From the NCBI GenBank assembly GCA_903813345.2, contig CAIIXF020000008.1, forward strand, positions 1,871,341 to 1,935,340: 64,000 nt of DNA, read 5' to 3'. A program made the translations under genes and the position numbers. Shown in pieces: positions 39,801 to 50,741 of the stretch; the first letter of the stretch is position 1, and each line of letters starts with the position of its first letter. Below the pieces are notes generated by a model, which did not search any database, had not been told where the DNA came from, and saw only the letters and a program-made list of their open reading frames with translations. Origin of the DNA: Owenia fusiformis. Its lineage: Eukaryota > Annelida > Polychaeta > Sabellida > Oweniidae.

Positions 39801-39986
39801 CCGAACAGTGTGGACAGTGGGACTTGGCTGTCACCCTGTCATGTACACCTGTCTCCAGGACATGTTTGTGCAATGGACCCTACTATACAACAGGGGGACG
39901 ACAGTCATGGTTCTATCCAGTTGCTAAGCGACCATGGGGACTCGTCATTTAGGATTGTTACTCCAAATGTGAAGGACTTACCTTGA
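30836..39986 (+). CDS. UNC5-like ZU5-UPA-death-domain transmembrane protein lacking Ig/TSP ectodomain
   Basis: Nine coding exons: 30836-30856, 32053-32291, 32641-32782, 36048-36176, 36255-36519, 36879-37274, 37566-37816, 38278-38460, 38787-39986 (TGA); phase closes at all joins; 941 residues. Order: N-terminal segment with Cys at 51, 56, 65, 69, 80 and 85; membrane helix about 91-115 (IIFGMAALLSMFILVTLVCL) followed by KLQRRKNR; juxtamembrane linker; ZU5 about 266-398 (GGYLELSHLQITMYIPPGAI); UPA about 398-542; death domain about 578-662 (LDPTHPEGKDWTLLAEKIGL, then SPT); Ser-rich tail about 280 residues. UNC5 proteins are netrin receptors whose ZU5-UPA-DD module signals guidance or apoptosis. 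TAA at 30797-30799 is in frame upstream of the ATG, and no signal peptide follows. The 36048 exon has a weak acceptor; the donor at 37817 is GTTTGC. A role in netrin binding is doubtful without Ig domains. Confidence 0.88.
33802..33854. repeat. Short tandem repeat, 20-bp unit, about 2.7 copies
   Basis: The unit ATACCAATACTATGTCTGGT is repeated with one or two changes. Confidence 0.8.
33871..34080. mobile_element. CAGGCCCGTAGCCAGG MITE, copy 2
   Basis: Ends CAGGCCCGTAGCCAGG and CCTGGCTACGAGCCTG (one mismatch). Same orientation as copy 1. The interior shares AAATTCTTTCAAAATTATGC and TTTTTCACCATTT. No clear target duplication. Confidence 0.85.
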
Positions 39987-40342
39987 GAGAGGAATCGGTT
40001 GATTCTTGTTGAAAATGACCAAACTCAATTTTTGATCTCAAGATATGAGATCTCAGAATTGAATGTATGTTTTTATTAATTCTCATTTCAAGAAGGTTTT
40101 TATGGTTTACAAACATCCAAGCCATTTGTAGATCAGTTTAAATGGTTACTGATGTATCAACTTTAAACCATAGTTCTGTGAAACATTTATAAAAATTACA
40201 TCATTTTGTAAGAATTTGTATCCGATTGTGCAATTGTAAAGTAGATTTGAATTTTACTTTGTAAAAAGTAATATTATTTTTATACCTGAGCATAATCCTG
40301 ACTTAGTTCTTGCTGAAATGTCTCAATCTGTTTCTATACTAT

Positions 40343-40550
40343 CAGGCCCGTAGCCAGGATTTGCCAAGGGGGGGTTCAGTTTACAAAAATTTCCAGAGGG
40401 GGCTCACATTTGACAATTTTGGCCCAAATATGGCTAAAATCACTTAAGTGGACATAATGGTGAAAAACAGCATGATTTTGAAAGAATTTTTCGCCAGGGG
40501 GGGGCCCGAACCCTGCGAAGCCCCCCCCCCCCCCCCTGGCTACGGGCCTG
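40343..40550. mobile_element. CAGGCCCGTAGCCAGG MITE, copy 3 (inverted relative to copies 1 and 2)
   Basis: 16-bp perfect terminal inverted repeat. The interior reads as the reverse complement of copies 1 and 2 (ATTTGCCAAGGGGGG near the left, C-run at the right). ACTAT flanks both ends, a 5-bp target duplication. Confidence 0.88.
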
Positions 40551-41188
40551 ACTATACTCTTGTAATGTCTTTGAAAACATATTTAATATGTGCACTCAAA
40601 TGTTTATATACACAAATCACTAGAAGAATTGTGTGCGAATATATAAAAACATGAATAAGTACATTATTTTAACAAAAGGCCTTGAAAATGTGCCAACTTG
40701 AAGTAACCCCAACATCTAATCGTTAAATGGGCCAATTACACGTTTCTTTTTGCTGTACATATGACAGTAGCATGTGTCAGTGGACACAATGGCCTACATA
40801 GGATAATTCAAAAACTGGGGATAACAATAAAATGAGGACTTAATTTCAAAGGTGATCTATAAAAGACATCACATTTTTTCACTTTTACAAGATTCATCAT
40901 ATAATGGTGCTTCAATTGTATACGTTTTATATTTCAGACCAATGATTGAATTTGTTAATGATTGTTGACATTTTGTCATGAACTTCTGATTTGGAATTTT
41001 ATTTCAATTTAAAAAATCAGATTTTTGTTGTCAGTATTACGGAGTATTACTGTTGCTGTATACAATGCTTTCATATTATATTTGTATGTAGTGTAAATAT
41101 TACTAAGCTTGTCATACAATTTAAAAAATGTTTAGTTTTGCATACATACTCATATATATGAAAATATGTATTTTATTGCCCTGAAAGG

Positions 41189-41605
41189 TGTGTACAATAG
41201 TGATATCAATTTTGTGTACAATAGTGATATCAATTTTGTGTACAATAGTGATATCAATTTTATGTACATTAGTGATAGCAATTTTATGTACAATAGTGAT
41301 ATCAATTTTGTGTACAATAGTGATAGCAATTTTGTGTACAATAGTGATATCAATTTTGTGTACATTAGTGATATCAATTTTGTGTACAATAGTGATAGCA
41401 ATTTTATGTAAATCAGTGATAGCAATTTTATGTACAATAGTGATATCAATTTTGTGTACAATAGTGATAGCAATTTTGTGTACAATAGTGATAGCAATTT
41501 TGTGTACATTAGTGATATCAATTTTGTGTACAATAGTGATAGCAATTTTGTGTACAATAGTGATAGCAATTTTGTGTACAATACTGATAGCAATTTTATG
41601 TACAG
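41189..41605. repeat. Minisatellite, 24-bp unit, about 17 copies
   Basis: The unit is TGTACAATAGTGATATCAAT plus TTTG, with variants ATATC/ATAGC and CAATA/CATTA. Since 24 is a multiple of three, several frames are open on both strands; these are not genes. It lies about 1.2 kb after the UNC5-like stop, possibly within its 3' UTR. Confidence 0.95.
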
Positions 41606-42809
41606 TGCACATTGCAAAATATTTCTTTTTCTGAAATTGTTGAAAACATTTATCATCTCTTGATAATTTCATGACAAGAATCATGCTTCTTAGTATCTGT
41701 TATTTCTTGAGCTAATGTTCTGAAGATTTTATATAATTAGAATTAGGATGTTTTAATTCTGATATACATATAGCTTTTAAGTCTCACATACACTGCTGTA
41801 ATATATTTTAGAGCATAGATTGTACATTTAGTTTTAGCATAGAAGGTGTGAATATTCAATAATTATTATTCTTATTATTTTATAGTTTTTAGGTATATTT
41901 CCTTATGCCTACTATGTACCTACTATATCTGTGTTATTTTTAATTATGTTTCTATAGTTTATTTCTTTCTCAACTAACTGATAGGAAAATTATATTTTAA
42001 TTAGTACAATGTTCAGTGCATGTTAGTGTTCTCCTAGGATTTGTCTTAACTTTGCGGAAAATTTTCATTTTTGACATTCTGATATATATAGTATATTTTC
42101 TGAATTCTCAAATGGGTGCAAATGGATTATCAACTGGGTGAAAGTTATTTTTGAAATATCAAAGAGGTGAAAGACTGGGAAGAACACAGCAAGCACAGTC
42201 AACACATTAGGCACTGAAGAAATATTTTGAATGTAACTAAATTCATGTTCAAGAATATTATGTTTTACTTGTTTATGAGTTGAGAATTTGAGTTGATCTC
42301 TTCTGTCATGAAATTTTGAGTTGAATTTGTTTGTCATGAAATACTTTTTAATTGAATCACACCAATCCACAAATCCCCAAAATTAAAATTGTATAACCTT
42401 ATTCAAATGAGAAAATACAATTTCTTTTACCAAATGAGAATGTATTCAAAGACAATGTTCTTTATATTAAAGAGCAACTCTATTATAGACTAGAAACAAC
42501 AGATGTTTTAATTTTATGAAACATGATTTTATTATGATTTTAATTGTATCACAATACTGTACAGTATTATGTTCTAATGAAGATGTCACAAGTAATTAAA
42601 CTTTGATTTTAATATTGAAGAAAGAATGTTTTTATATGGATCACTTTTGTAAGAAATAATTTTATACAATGAATAAATATTAGAAAGTTCATGTGTGATA
42701 CAAATGCCTTCTTGTTTCATTGAATCTATATTGTATGGAATACAGTACTTTTGCATAACCATCTAGATTGACAGTACAAAATCTAAGAATCTAATCAAAT
42801 TTTGACCAA

Positions 42810-43040
42810 TAGACCATTCCAGTGAATCCTGCCGTTTTTGATGAATTAAAGAAGTTATGATCATGATGATAAATTGGCGAGATTGATGATGTCATTGGTT
42901 GTACTTTTGTAAGGCAATAGGTTTATCCTATTTTTGCATGGACTAATTGTTACATACAACCTATGACATCATCAATCTAGCCAAGGTATCATAGCTTCTT
43001 TGATGTACCAAAAGGTGGCAGGGTTAATTGGAAATGTCTA
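42810..43040. mobile_element. Fold-back (palindromic) MITE, copy A
   Basis: TAGACCATTCCAGTGAATCC ... GAAGTTATGAT ... GATTGATGATGTCATTGGTTGTA is imperfectly inverted by TACAACCTATGACATCATCA ... ATCATAGCTTCTTTGAT ... TTGGAAATGTCTA. Nearly the whole element is stem. It matches copy B at 53386-53606. Confidence 0.78.
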
Positions 43041-43183
43041 TATATGGACTAAACAGATCATGGAGTTTGTAGTTGTCTTTCAACAGGCCATGTGAATCTT
43101 GACCTTGAACATACATGTTGCCATTTTCTACACAATTTTGTTGAAGTAGACAGGACAGGAAAAAGAATTGATATTCTGAACTA

Positions 43184-46100
43184 TCAAGTGTCCTCATTGG
43201 TAGTTTCTATAATAGATTGAGAATCATTCTCCTCTGCTATAGCTGGCACATCAGAGTCCTTATGCTGTAAATTGGGAATCTCGTCACCTTGTTTCACTGT
43301 TGGAATCTCCTTTGGCCAATCAAGATTGACAGCCTGAAAAATAACAGTTCATAGTGGGTTTTAAATAGTCTCCATTTTACAAATATTATCTCCTTTTATC
43401 ATGGAAAATTGTACCGATCTCCTGGTATATTTTGATGCTATCAAATTCAAATTGTTTTCCAGAAAAACAGAGTAGATGAATAAAATTTGAATTATGTCTG
43501 TTACCATTTTTGACGTCCCTCCCTATTGTAATATATATTACCTGCACATCCAGTGTCAAGATGTCACATTCACTCCCCAAAATTGTCCCAAGGCTAGGGG
43601 TAGTCCTGCCAAAGTCACTGTGAACAAACTCTTTAATGTATCTAGACTAGGTTAAGGAAATGTTAAGACGTGTATATGACAATATGTCACCACCTTATTA
43701 TTTAATGCAAATGGGTTACAAAATGTAACAATTTGGTACAGATGCCAAATGCTAACAGGTTCTGGGTGACATGAAAAATGTAATTTATTATTTTTTTAAG
43801 ATTGATGACGTGGATAAATAGTATTATTGGGATTACCTAGAACAACTAGGTATAAAGTTTAGTTCGTAAAGATGAACCTTTCGTAATTAATTACAATTCA
43901 TTAGTAGAAAGGATACGTCCCTGCCTCTGTTTCTAAATGTAAGGTAAAATGATGTTCATCCATATAATCTGCAGACATAGAATGAACAGTTCTATCTCTA
44001 GTGGCCAGGGATCTCCTATGTAGAACACGAACAGGGGTCTTTTGTTTTAACACTGTGTCCTACAATCACAACAAATCAATAGGTTGCCAATCATTTTCAT
44101 TGGTTAGCATATCATCCACCCGCTATGGCTCAGTGGCAGAGTCAAGGTTACCACTATCGCTTGGCCCCGGGTTTGATTTCTCGTTCAGACAAGTTTGTGT
44201 GTGCGTTATGTAATTCTGGGTATTTGACCGAGTGGTTCACGACACGTATAAAAGGCTGTGGTGTGTACCTGTATGTCTGTGTACCTGTGCACACAAAAGA
44301 ACACAGGGCTCCTCCAATGAGAATTTTCTGGCTTTGTCTTCAAGTGTAAAATACGTTAAATATGGAATATGCAAATGAGGTATTCTCGCCAAATATGGTG
44401 GTAACGAAGATACATTACAATACAATCATATTAAAGTATTCCAAAAAGTGGTCTCCTTTTGCCAAACTTATGGAGGGGAGTGTAATAAATAAGTTTAAGC
44501 AAAGTGTCAATAAAAACAATGGGAACAATAATAAACTTTCTTGAAAGTCCATTGGTTATTATTAAAAATATTTCATTCGTCTATATATTACATTACATAC
44601 ATTTTATTGATACAGTTTAACGAAACGGATTGGACAAAAGGCTTTCGCCATTGGTTAACCTTACCTTCAGCTTATTCAATTTATCTAACTTCTCCTGACT
44701 GGTGGCATCTTTGATCCAACATAGGGCAGAGTAACTTTTTGTTTTTTCCTCTTCCCCAGACTTCAAGCAGCTCGTCTCTTCTCTGGTGATTACCTGTAGG
44801 TCTCGTATTGCTATATCTGTAGTAGACTCATTAATAAGCTAAAATAAAAAAATAATCTGATTTTTCATGATTTAACATACAGGCTACTGTCAATCCCATA
44901 CATATTACTGACGATCACATACATGTTACTGACGATCACATACATGTTACTGACAATCAGAGGTTAGGTGCTAGATGATGGGGTCATCTAGGAAAAGACA
45001 ACAGAGCGTACCTTGGTCATTTCTGCTAATTTTTCATCTGTGAGGTTCACAATTTTGGGGTTCACAAATTCCAGCAGAAACGGCCTACCTGGAAACAGTT
45101 TTAATCAAAATTGTACCAAGCAGCTACTTCATACATGCATAATATTTCTGTAGTACAGTGAACCAATTTTTGACAAAAAATCAAAAAGGTTGCCAATAAA
45201 TACAGAACACTTTTATATTGTATTTATTCAAACATATTCAATTCCTCCCTCAGAATTGCCTCTGTGGACTTACCTGTTCCTAACATACGTACATCAACAT
45301 CCTCTCTCCCCGAGGCGGACAATGTGTAATCTGAAAAATAGTCATTTGAAAAGTTAAAGCCATTTACTTAGAAACTTAGAAATGGCAAGTACGAGATGGT
45401 CAAAAAATGGAAACCCTGCATTTTCCTAATATCTTTGTCATTTTGAAAAATTACTCCCTGATATTTCACACATTTGTACATCATTCAATTTCCTACCACC
45501 CTACCATTTTTCATGACCATCAGTATAATAGTCACAATTTTACAGCACGGATGATCTCACTTTTGAGGTTTGCAATTGTCCTGAGGTCATTCTCATATAC
45601 TCTATCCTTGCCAAATCTCCACAGGTAGGGACATTTTAGACGACGAGTACAGGTTTCCCGACAGGGCAATAGTGGCCACTGGGGCATGTTCTTTAAAGTG
45701 CTGTAACATTGTGATTGTTACTTAAAATGAAAAAGATATGAGGAAAATGGTGTAAGGGTTTCCATTTTTTGACCATATTTGTAAATCAACACTATATCTG
45801 AAAAGTAAAAATTCCCATAGACTTTTTTGCCATTCTAAAATCACATTTTTTAAATGTCACCGATACACTGGAGAGTGTAACAGTTGCAATTTATAGTACC
45901 TACACTACCATGAACTTTCTAAAGACTTATAAAACTACTTCATTTACATTGTATATGTTGATGTATATCCTGTCAATAAAATATGATACACTGATCTCCC
46001 CAGGATTTTTTCTTAGGTGGGTGCAAAATTCTCATTTTCACAATTCAGAATTGGTCAAAATATGCCAATTTTTTAATTTTTCTCATTGTCAAGTGGGTGC

Positions 46101-49100
46101 AAATGGATTTTCAGGTGGGTGCAAGCCTAATTTCAAAATCTCAGGTGGTTGCTACGCCCATTTGCTTTAATGCTTTGGATATTACTGTGATATAATCTTA
46201 CCATCTGCCTTGACAAGCTTCATGAGGGGGTTTGCAATAAGTTCCTGTACAGATGAGTCTCCTTTCCTCACTCCATTAATCATCCATGGAGACTGAGGCA
46301 AAGAACGACTGTACTTATTATACCTCCCTGCAAAATAGGGGTACACCATCAAAAACTTTCATAAAGTTAAGAATTCATAAGTTGATGTTCTCATACCATA
46401 CTAATGTCTTCCATGGTAACAATTAATTTAGGAATCTTGAATTCAAATGGGGTTCTATTAAAGTATCCATGTCTGAAATAAACTGAATTTTTCAAATATT
46501 TTAAATGATAGATTACAGGAGATGCTGATTCTTTATTAATTAGCTGCATTTAAATATGTACAAAATTTTTTCACCCTGGATAGGGACAAAGGATAAATGT
46601 TGTGGGTGAAAAAATGATACAAGATATTTTGAACTTTTTCCTTTACCTGCCAAGAAGAGTGCATCATGGGAACAGCTCAGTTTACAACTGCAAACTTTAC
46701 TAAGTTTCCTAGGTGGGCACTGGTACTGCCTGCAAGTGAAAAAAATGGCTCATCAAATATCTGAATACAAATCACATGAACACATATTTCTATAGTGAAA
46801 ACAAATTGTGAACATCTCTCTAGTTAACCCTCTTTACACATCTCTAACTTCTTATAGCAAATATCTCTTCAGAGAAAAAACATTTTCAGTGGTGACTTCT
46901 TTGAAGATGCGTAAGATGCATAGAAGTGTATGAGTAAGATTTGATATGTAGGAGATACAATATTAACTTACTTCTTAAACAGCTTGTCTGTTGTATCATT
47001 GATAGCTGAGGCAACATTGGCTCTTGTAAACAAATCCTTACCATACTGTAATACAAACAAGTCACATACTGAACAATATCCTAACTGTATCGTAGCTAAT
47101 TATTTTCATATCTAAATAATGAAAAATGACAGCCTTGATATTTTCTTATCATGGACAGAATCTAATCAGTTCTAGATATCATCCATGAAAATTTCAAATC
47201 AAGCTGTTTTTCTGGAAATGCATACATTGCATATAGTAATATAGTCATGGAAAGTGAGCTGCCACCACCAACCTGGCCACATATTCAAAAAATGCAAATT
47301 ATCAATAATTTTTTAAATGGGAGTGCAGTGAAAAAATGTAGACTTTGACTGATAATTTTTTAGACAGTTTCGGCATACTGTTGGCATACTATTGGCATAC
47401 TGTACCTTGGCAACTGTATTGCTGTGCTTCCTCTTCCTAAAGACATCAGGATAGAGATCAAGCCTGGAATAAATGTGTATATCAAATTATTTAAATTTCT
47501 TCATCAAAAACTGTATATCATTAGACAATTTAGCAAGTAATGCCTGGTTGCCTGCCCAGGATAATTATACAGACACCACTGTAATGATTAAAAGCATACT
47601 TTTAGACAATACTGTAATTTCAATTACAGGAACAGTATTATAAAGCAATGATTTGACAATGAAAACTACAGATTTATTCTCTACTTAATTCTAACAAACA
47701 TGTTTATGAACTTACAGAAAATTGCACTCGTTGTTTGTTTTTTCATTCTCAAACTCCATGTTGATCAGGAATGGGCTCTGAAATAATCAATATACATTTA
47801 ACATCTTGCTTTAGTCCAGGACTCAATAAATTGAATCATTGATGGTGAATTTAATCATAGGCCAAAGGGTGATAGAAATAATTCTAAACTAGATAAGAGC
47901 AACACCAAAGTGAAGCAAATGCTATCGAACAGCCATGGCTGCCATCCTTGTACTATGGCCAACATTCTCAAAATGGTCACTCAATATCCAAATTGACATA
48001 AGAAAGTTTAATATGCTTTGAAATAGGCACATATAAAATGTCAACAAAATCGCACCCATGTACATGTAAATGGTGGTCATTTTTCAAAATGTGTACCATG
48101 CTTATGAGCACTGACATATCACTCACATCTTTTTTAAAAGGAACTTGTAAGAGATGTGCCAACGAGGGTCCATTTCCCCACTTCCAGACCTCCTTTATGG
48201 GAGGCACGTCATCCTCTACACAGCCTTCATACATCTTCCTGTACAAAAATATAAATTTATTGTCCATAAATATTATAATTTCCTTTATTTTCATTTATTT
48301 CATTATTTTCAAAATATACATTAAGTACATTATTATTTAAACAATTTATTTTCAAACACGATTAAATTCACTATTCACAACTTTTTTATTAGAATAAACT
48401 AGTCATGTGATGATTCCAACTTACGGTAGTTTTTCTCTTAGGAGCACTAACAGTGAATGCTGCAAAAAAAAATTAAATCACAACAAAATGCCCAGTAATC
48501 AGCAATTTCTTAATATTACAGTCCCTGGTAATATAAAAACAATTTCAGACCAAATGTGTTTATATAAAAATGTGGATGGTTTAAAGGGGTTGGTTTCCAA
48601 AAAGGGATGACATGTACCCTTTGCGAGAGATGAGAGATCCACTATGTCTACACTCTGACTTAAATATAACTCTTTGATTTAGCATATATCTGATCAGAAT
48701 GTTTAGTCACAAAATCCTGAATTGCATTAGCAACAAGGAATTGACAATCAAACTTGAGTAAAATGCAACAACAACTACATTTGACATCATTAAGATAAAG
48801 CATCAATCTGTCAAATGATCTATCATAGTCAGAGGGTTGAAGTGGCTTCTGATTTGTAATGGTTGCAAATGCTTGCATAATTTCGATGATATGTAACCAA
48901 AGTTTTCAACCAATTTTGATGGTTGATATGCAATCGTTGGAAACCATTTCAAATTGTTGCAGTAATGGTTACACATTGATTTTGAATGGTTACGCAATGG
49001 TTTTTAACGTTTTTTTTTCTAAGGGCGATTCAGGGTAAGCACACCACCAACATGAAGACCTACATGTAAGTATATCAACTTAATGAACACCTACATGTAA

Positions 49101-50741
49101 GTACACCAACTTAATGAACACCTACATGTAAGTACACCAACTTAATGAACACCTACATGTAAGTACACCAACTTAATGAACACCTACATGTAAGTACACC
49201 AACTAAATGAAGACCTAAATGCAAATACACCAACTAAATTTTTTTTTAATTTTCAATTTTTATTTATTTCATAATGAAGACCTACATGTAAGTACACCAA
49301 CTACTTGAAGAGCTACATGTTAGTACACCAACTAAATGAAGATCTATATGCAAATACACCAACTAAATGAAGACCTAAATGCAAGTACACTAACAACATG
49401 AAGACCTACATGTAAGTACACCAACTTAATGAACACCTACATGTAAGTACACCAACTAAATGAAGACCTAAATGCAAATACACCAACTAAATGAAGACCT
49501 AAATGCAAATACACCAACTAAATGAAGACCTACATGTAAGTACACCAACTACTTGAAGAGCTACATGTAAGTACACCAATTACATGAAGAAATACCTGTA
49601 AGTACACCATCTTCATGAAGACTTTCATGTAAGTACACCAACTAAATGAAGACCTACACGTAAGTACACCAACTTCATGAAGACCTACACGTAAGTACAC
49701 CAACTTCATGAAGACCTACATGTAAGTACACCAACTACATGAAGACCTACCTGTCTGAGGAGAGTAGCTGGAGGTAGTGTCATTGAGGCCATGTAGTCGG
49801 AGTATTCAAATCCAGACTCCTTCACCACTTCATAGATCTACAACATGGAATAATAAGAATATAGATCTATAACATAGAAGTATAACAACATAGATCTACA
49901 ATACAGAAGGGCTACAACATGGATCTAAAACATAGTTCTACAACATAGAATTTAAACACTTTATTGCGAAATATGGCAGTATCACCATGATAAAATAAAT
50001 AAGAGACATGAAGACATAAATCTGAGGCCATTGGCTTTTTCAAATAACTGACCTGACATATTTAAAGAACTCACCTTTTGTAGGTAATCCTCTTCATACT
50101 GCCCCTGAAGAATACCTAGACAGGACACACATGGGTCTTTAGATATACAGGCCTCATTATCCTCATCTTCCATCTTCTCATTACCATCAACAGTCTCATC
50201 AAAAGCTCTAACAGTGTCATCTCCATTGGCACATTGAATATCATTAGAATTAGTTTCAGTTTCCATGTTAGATTCAGTGTCTGTTTTGGTGGTATCATTT
50301 TGCTGCTTCAATGTTTTATTGGCGTTGTCATGAGAACAGATATTTTTGATGACTGATTCAATCTCCTGGAAGAAAAACTGATGCTTTTTATTGACATAGG
50401 TTTTGACCTCAGACAGTGTATAATTATACAAATTTTGTTTTTGAGGTATGGATGCAAAGTACATTGAGGAAATTATGGCATTCGTTTTTTTGATCGAGTT
50501 GCCGATATATCTATGATGCTAATAAAGGAGGGGTGATGTGTTGGGGTAGTTAAAATACCTCCTGCATTTCTTTGGGGTGAGGATGTAGGTCATTAGTACA
50601 TACCTGAGTAGATTTCCTGTATGTGTCTTGCTCTGTCTCCCCTATGAAGCGCAACACACATCTAGCGCAACATTGCCATGACAACAGAGCTTTAGTTGCT
50701 ATAGCAACATCTGAATCACTGTCTCCATGGTATGACAATAT
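43184..50741 (-). CDS. PUS10: tRNA pseudouridine synthase Pus10, missing its first coding exon
   Basis: Pus10 makes pseudouridine 54/55 in tRNA and has a nuclear, miRNA-processing role in animals. Exons, 5' to 3': 50604-50741, 50075-50365, 49751-49837, 48425-48459, 48127-48238, 47716-47777, 47406-47463, 46972-47045, 46647-46729, 46202-46327, 45274-45330, 45012-45088, 44665-44838, 43917-44059, 43542-43641, 43184-43333 (TGA). All phases close; 588 residues plus the missing N-terminus (human 529). Seen: zinc-ligand pairs CCARC and CVSC-LGIL; GRYNKYSRSLPQSPW; catalytic-aspartate region ASGREDVDVRMLGTGRPF; GEEEKTKSYSAL; TPVRVLHRRSLA; YMDEHHFTLHLETEAGTYIK; EFVHSDFGRTTPSLGT. Exon 2 inserts an acidic Asn/Thr-rich stretch longer than in human. 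No in-frame ATG was found in the first exon, so another lies upstream, not located. Confidence 0.96.
44110..44350 (+). repeat. tRNA-derived SINE-like element
   Basis: TGGCTCAGTGGC (44126-44137) fits a pol III A box and GGGTTTGATTTC (44169-44180) a B box, 31 nt apart as in tRNAs. A 3' body of about 165 bp follows, with GTGTGTACCTGTATG repeats and ending near CTTCAAGTGTAAAATACG. It lies in PUS10 intron 13, about 50 bp upstream (on the gene strand) of exon 14. Family not recognised. Confidence 0.6.
44896..44962. repeat. Short tandem repeat, 23-bp unit, three copies
   Basis: The unit is CATACATGTTACTGACGATCA. It lies about 58 bp outside the acceptor of PUS10 exon 13. Confidence 0.8.
45396..45776. 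mobile_element. 381-bp MITE with 22-bp terminal inverted repeats
   Basis: ATGGTCAAAAAATGGAAACC plus CT at the left is perfectly inverted at the right (AGGGTTTCCATTTTTTGACCAT). It is the intact relative of the split copy at 2254-3185. It lies in PUS10 intron 10. Confidence 0.85.
47367..47403. repeat. Short tandem repeat, 11-12-bp unit, at the PUS10 exon 7 donor
   Basis: GGCATACTGTT, GGCATACTATT and GGCATACTGTACC run up to the donor of the exon ending at 47406; the last unit overlaps the intron start on the gene strand. Confidence 0.8.
49041..49750. repeat. Minisatellite, about 31-bp unit, about 22 copies, abutting PUS10 exon 3 donor
   Basis: The unit is AGTACACCAACTTAATGAAC plus ACCTACATGTA, with a T-rich interruption at about 49236-49275. 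The last unit (GAAGACCTAC) runs straight into the exon edge. On the gene strand, GTAGGTCTTCATG is both the real intron start and part of most units. Confidence 0.93.
49838..49950. repeat. Degenerate tandem copies of the PUS10 exon 3 acceptor
   Basis: The junction sequence CATAGATCTACAACATGG (49831-49848) recurs as ATATAGATCTATAACATAG, CATAGATCTACAATACAG, CTACAACATGGATCTA and TTCTACAACATAG over the next 100 bp. Confidence 0.75.

Larger units (their letters stand above)
39987..43183. other. Intergenic region between convergent UNC5-like and PUS10 genes (3' UTRs)
   Basis: Contains MITE copy 3, a 24-bp minisatellite and a fold-back element, all listed separately. AATAAA near 42671 is one possible polyadenylation signal for the plus-strand gene. 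No coding exon seen. Confidence 0.5.

Noticed and set aside
41121-41684. Open frames on both strands over the 24-bp array
   Set aside because: Artefact of a unit length divisible by three; no codon or protein logic.
44126-44180. Possible functional tRNA gene
   Set aside because: Only the A and B boxes match; no acceptor stem or cloverleaf could be drawn, which fits a SINE head.
49041-49750. Possible CRISPR array (regular direct repeats)
   Set aside because: Units are contiguous with no unique spacers, and the genome is eukaryotic with the array inside an intron.
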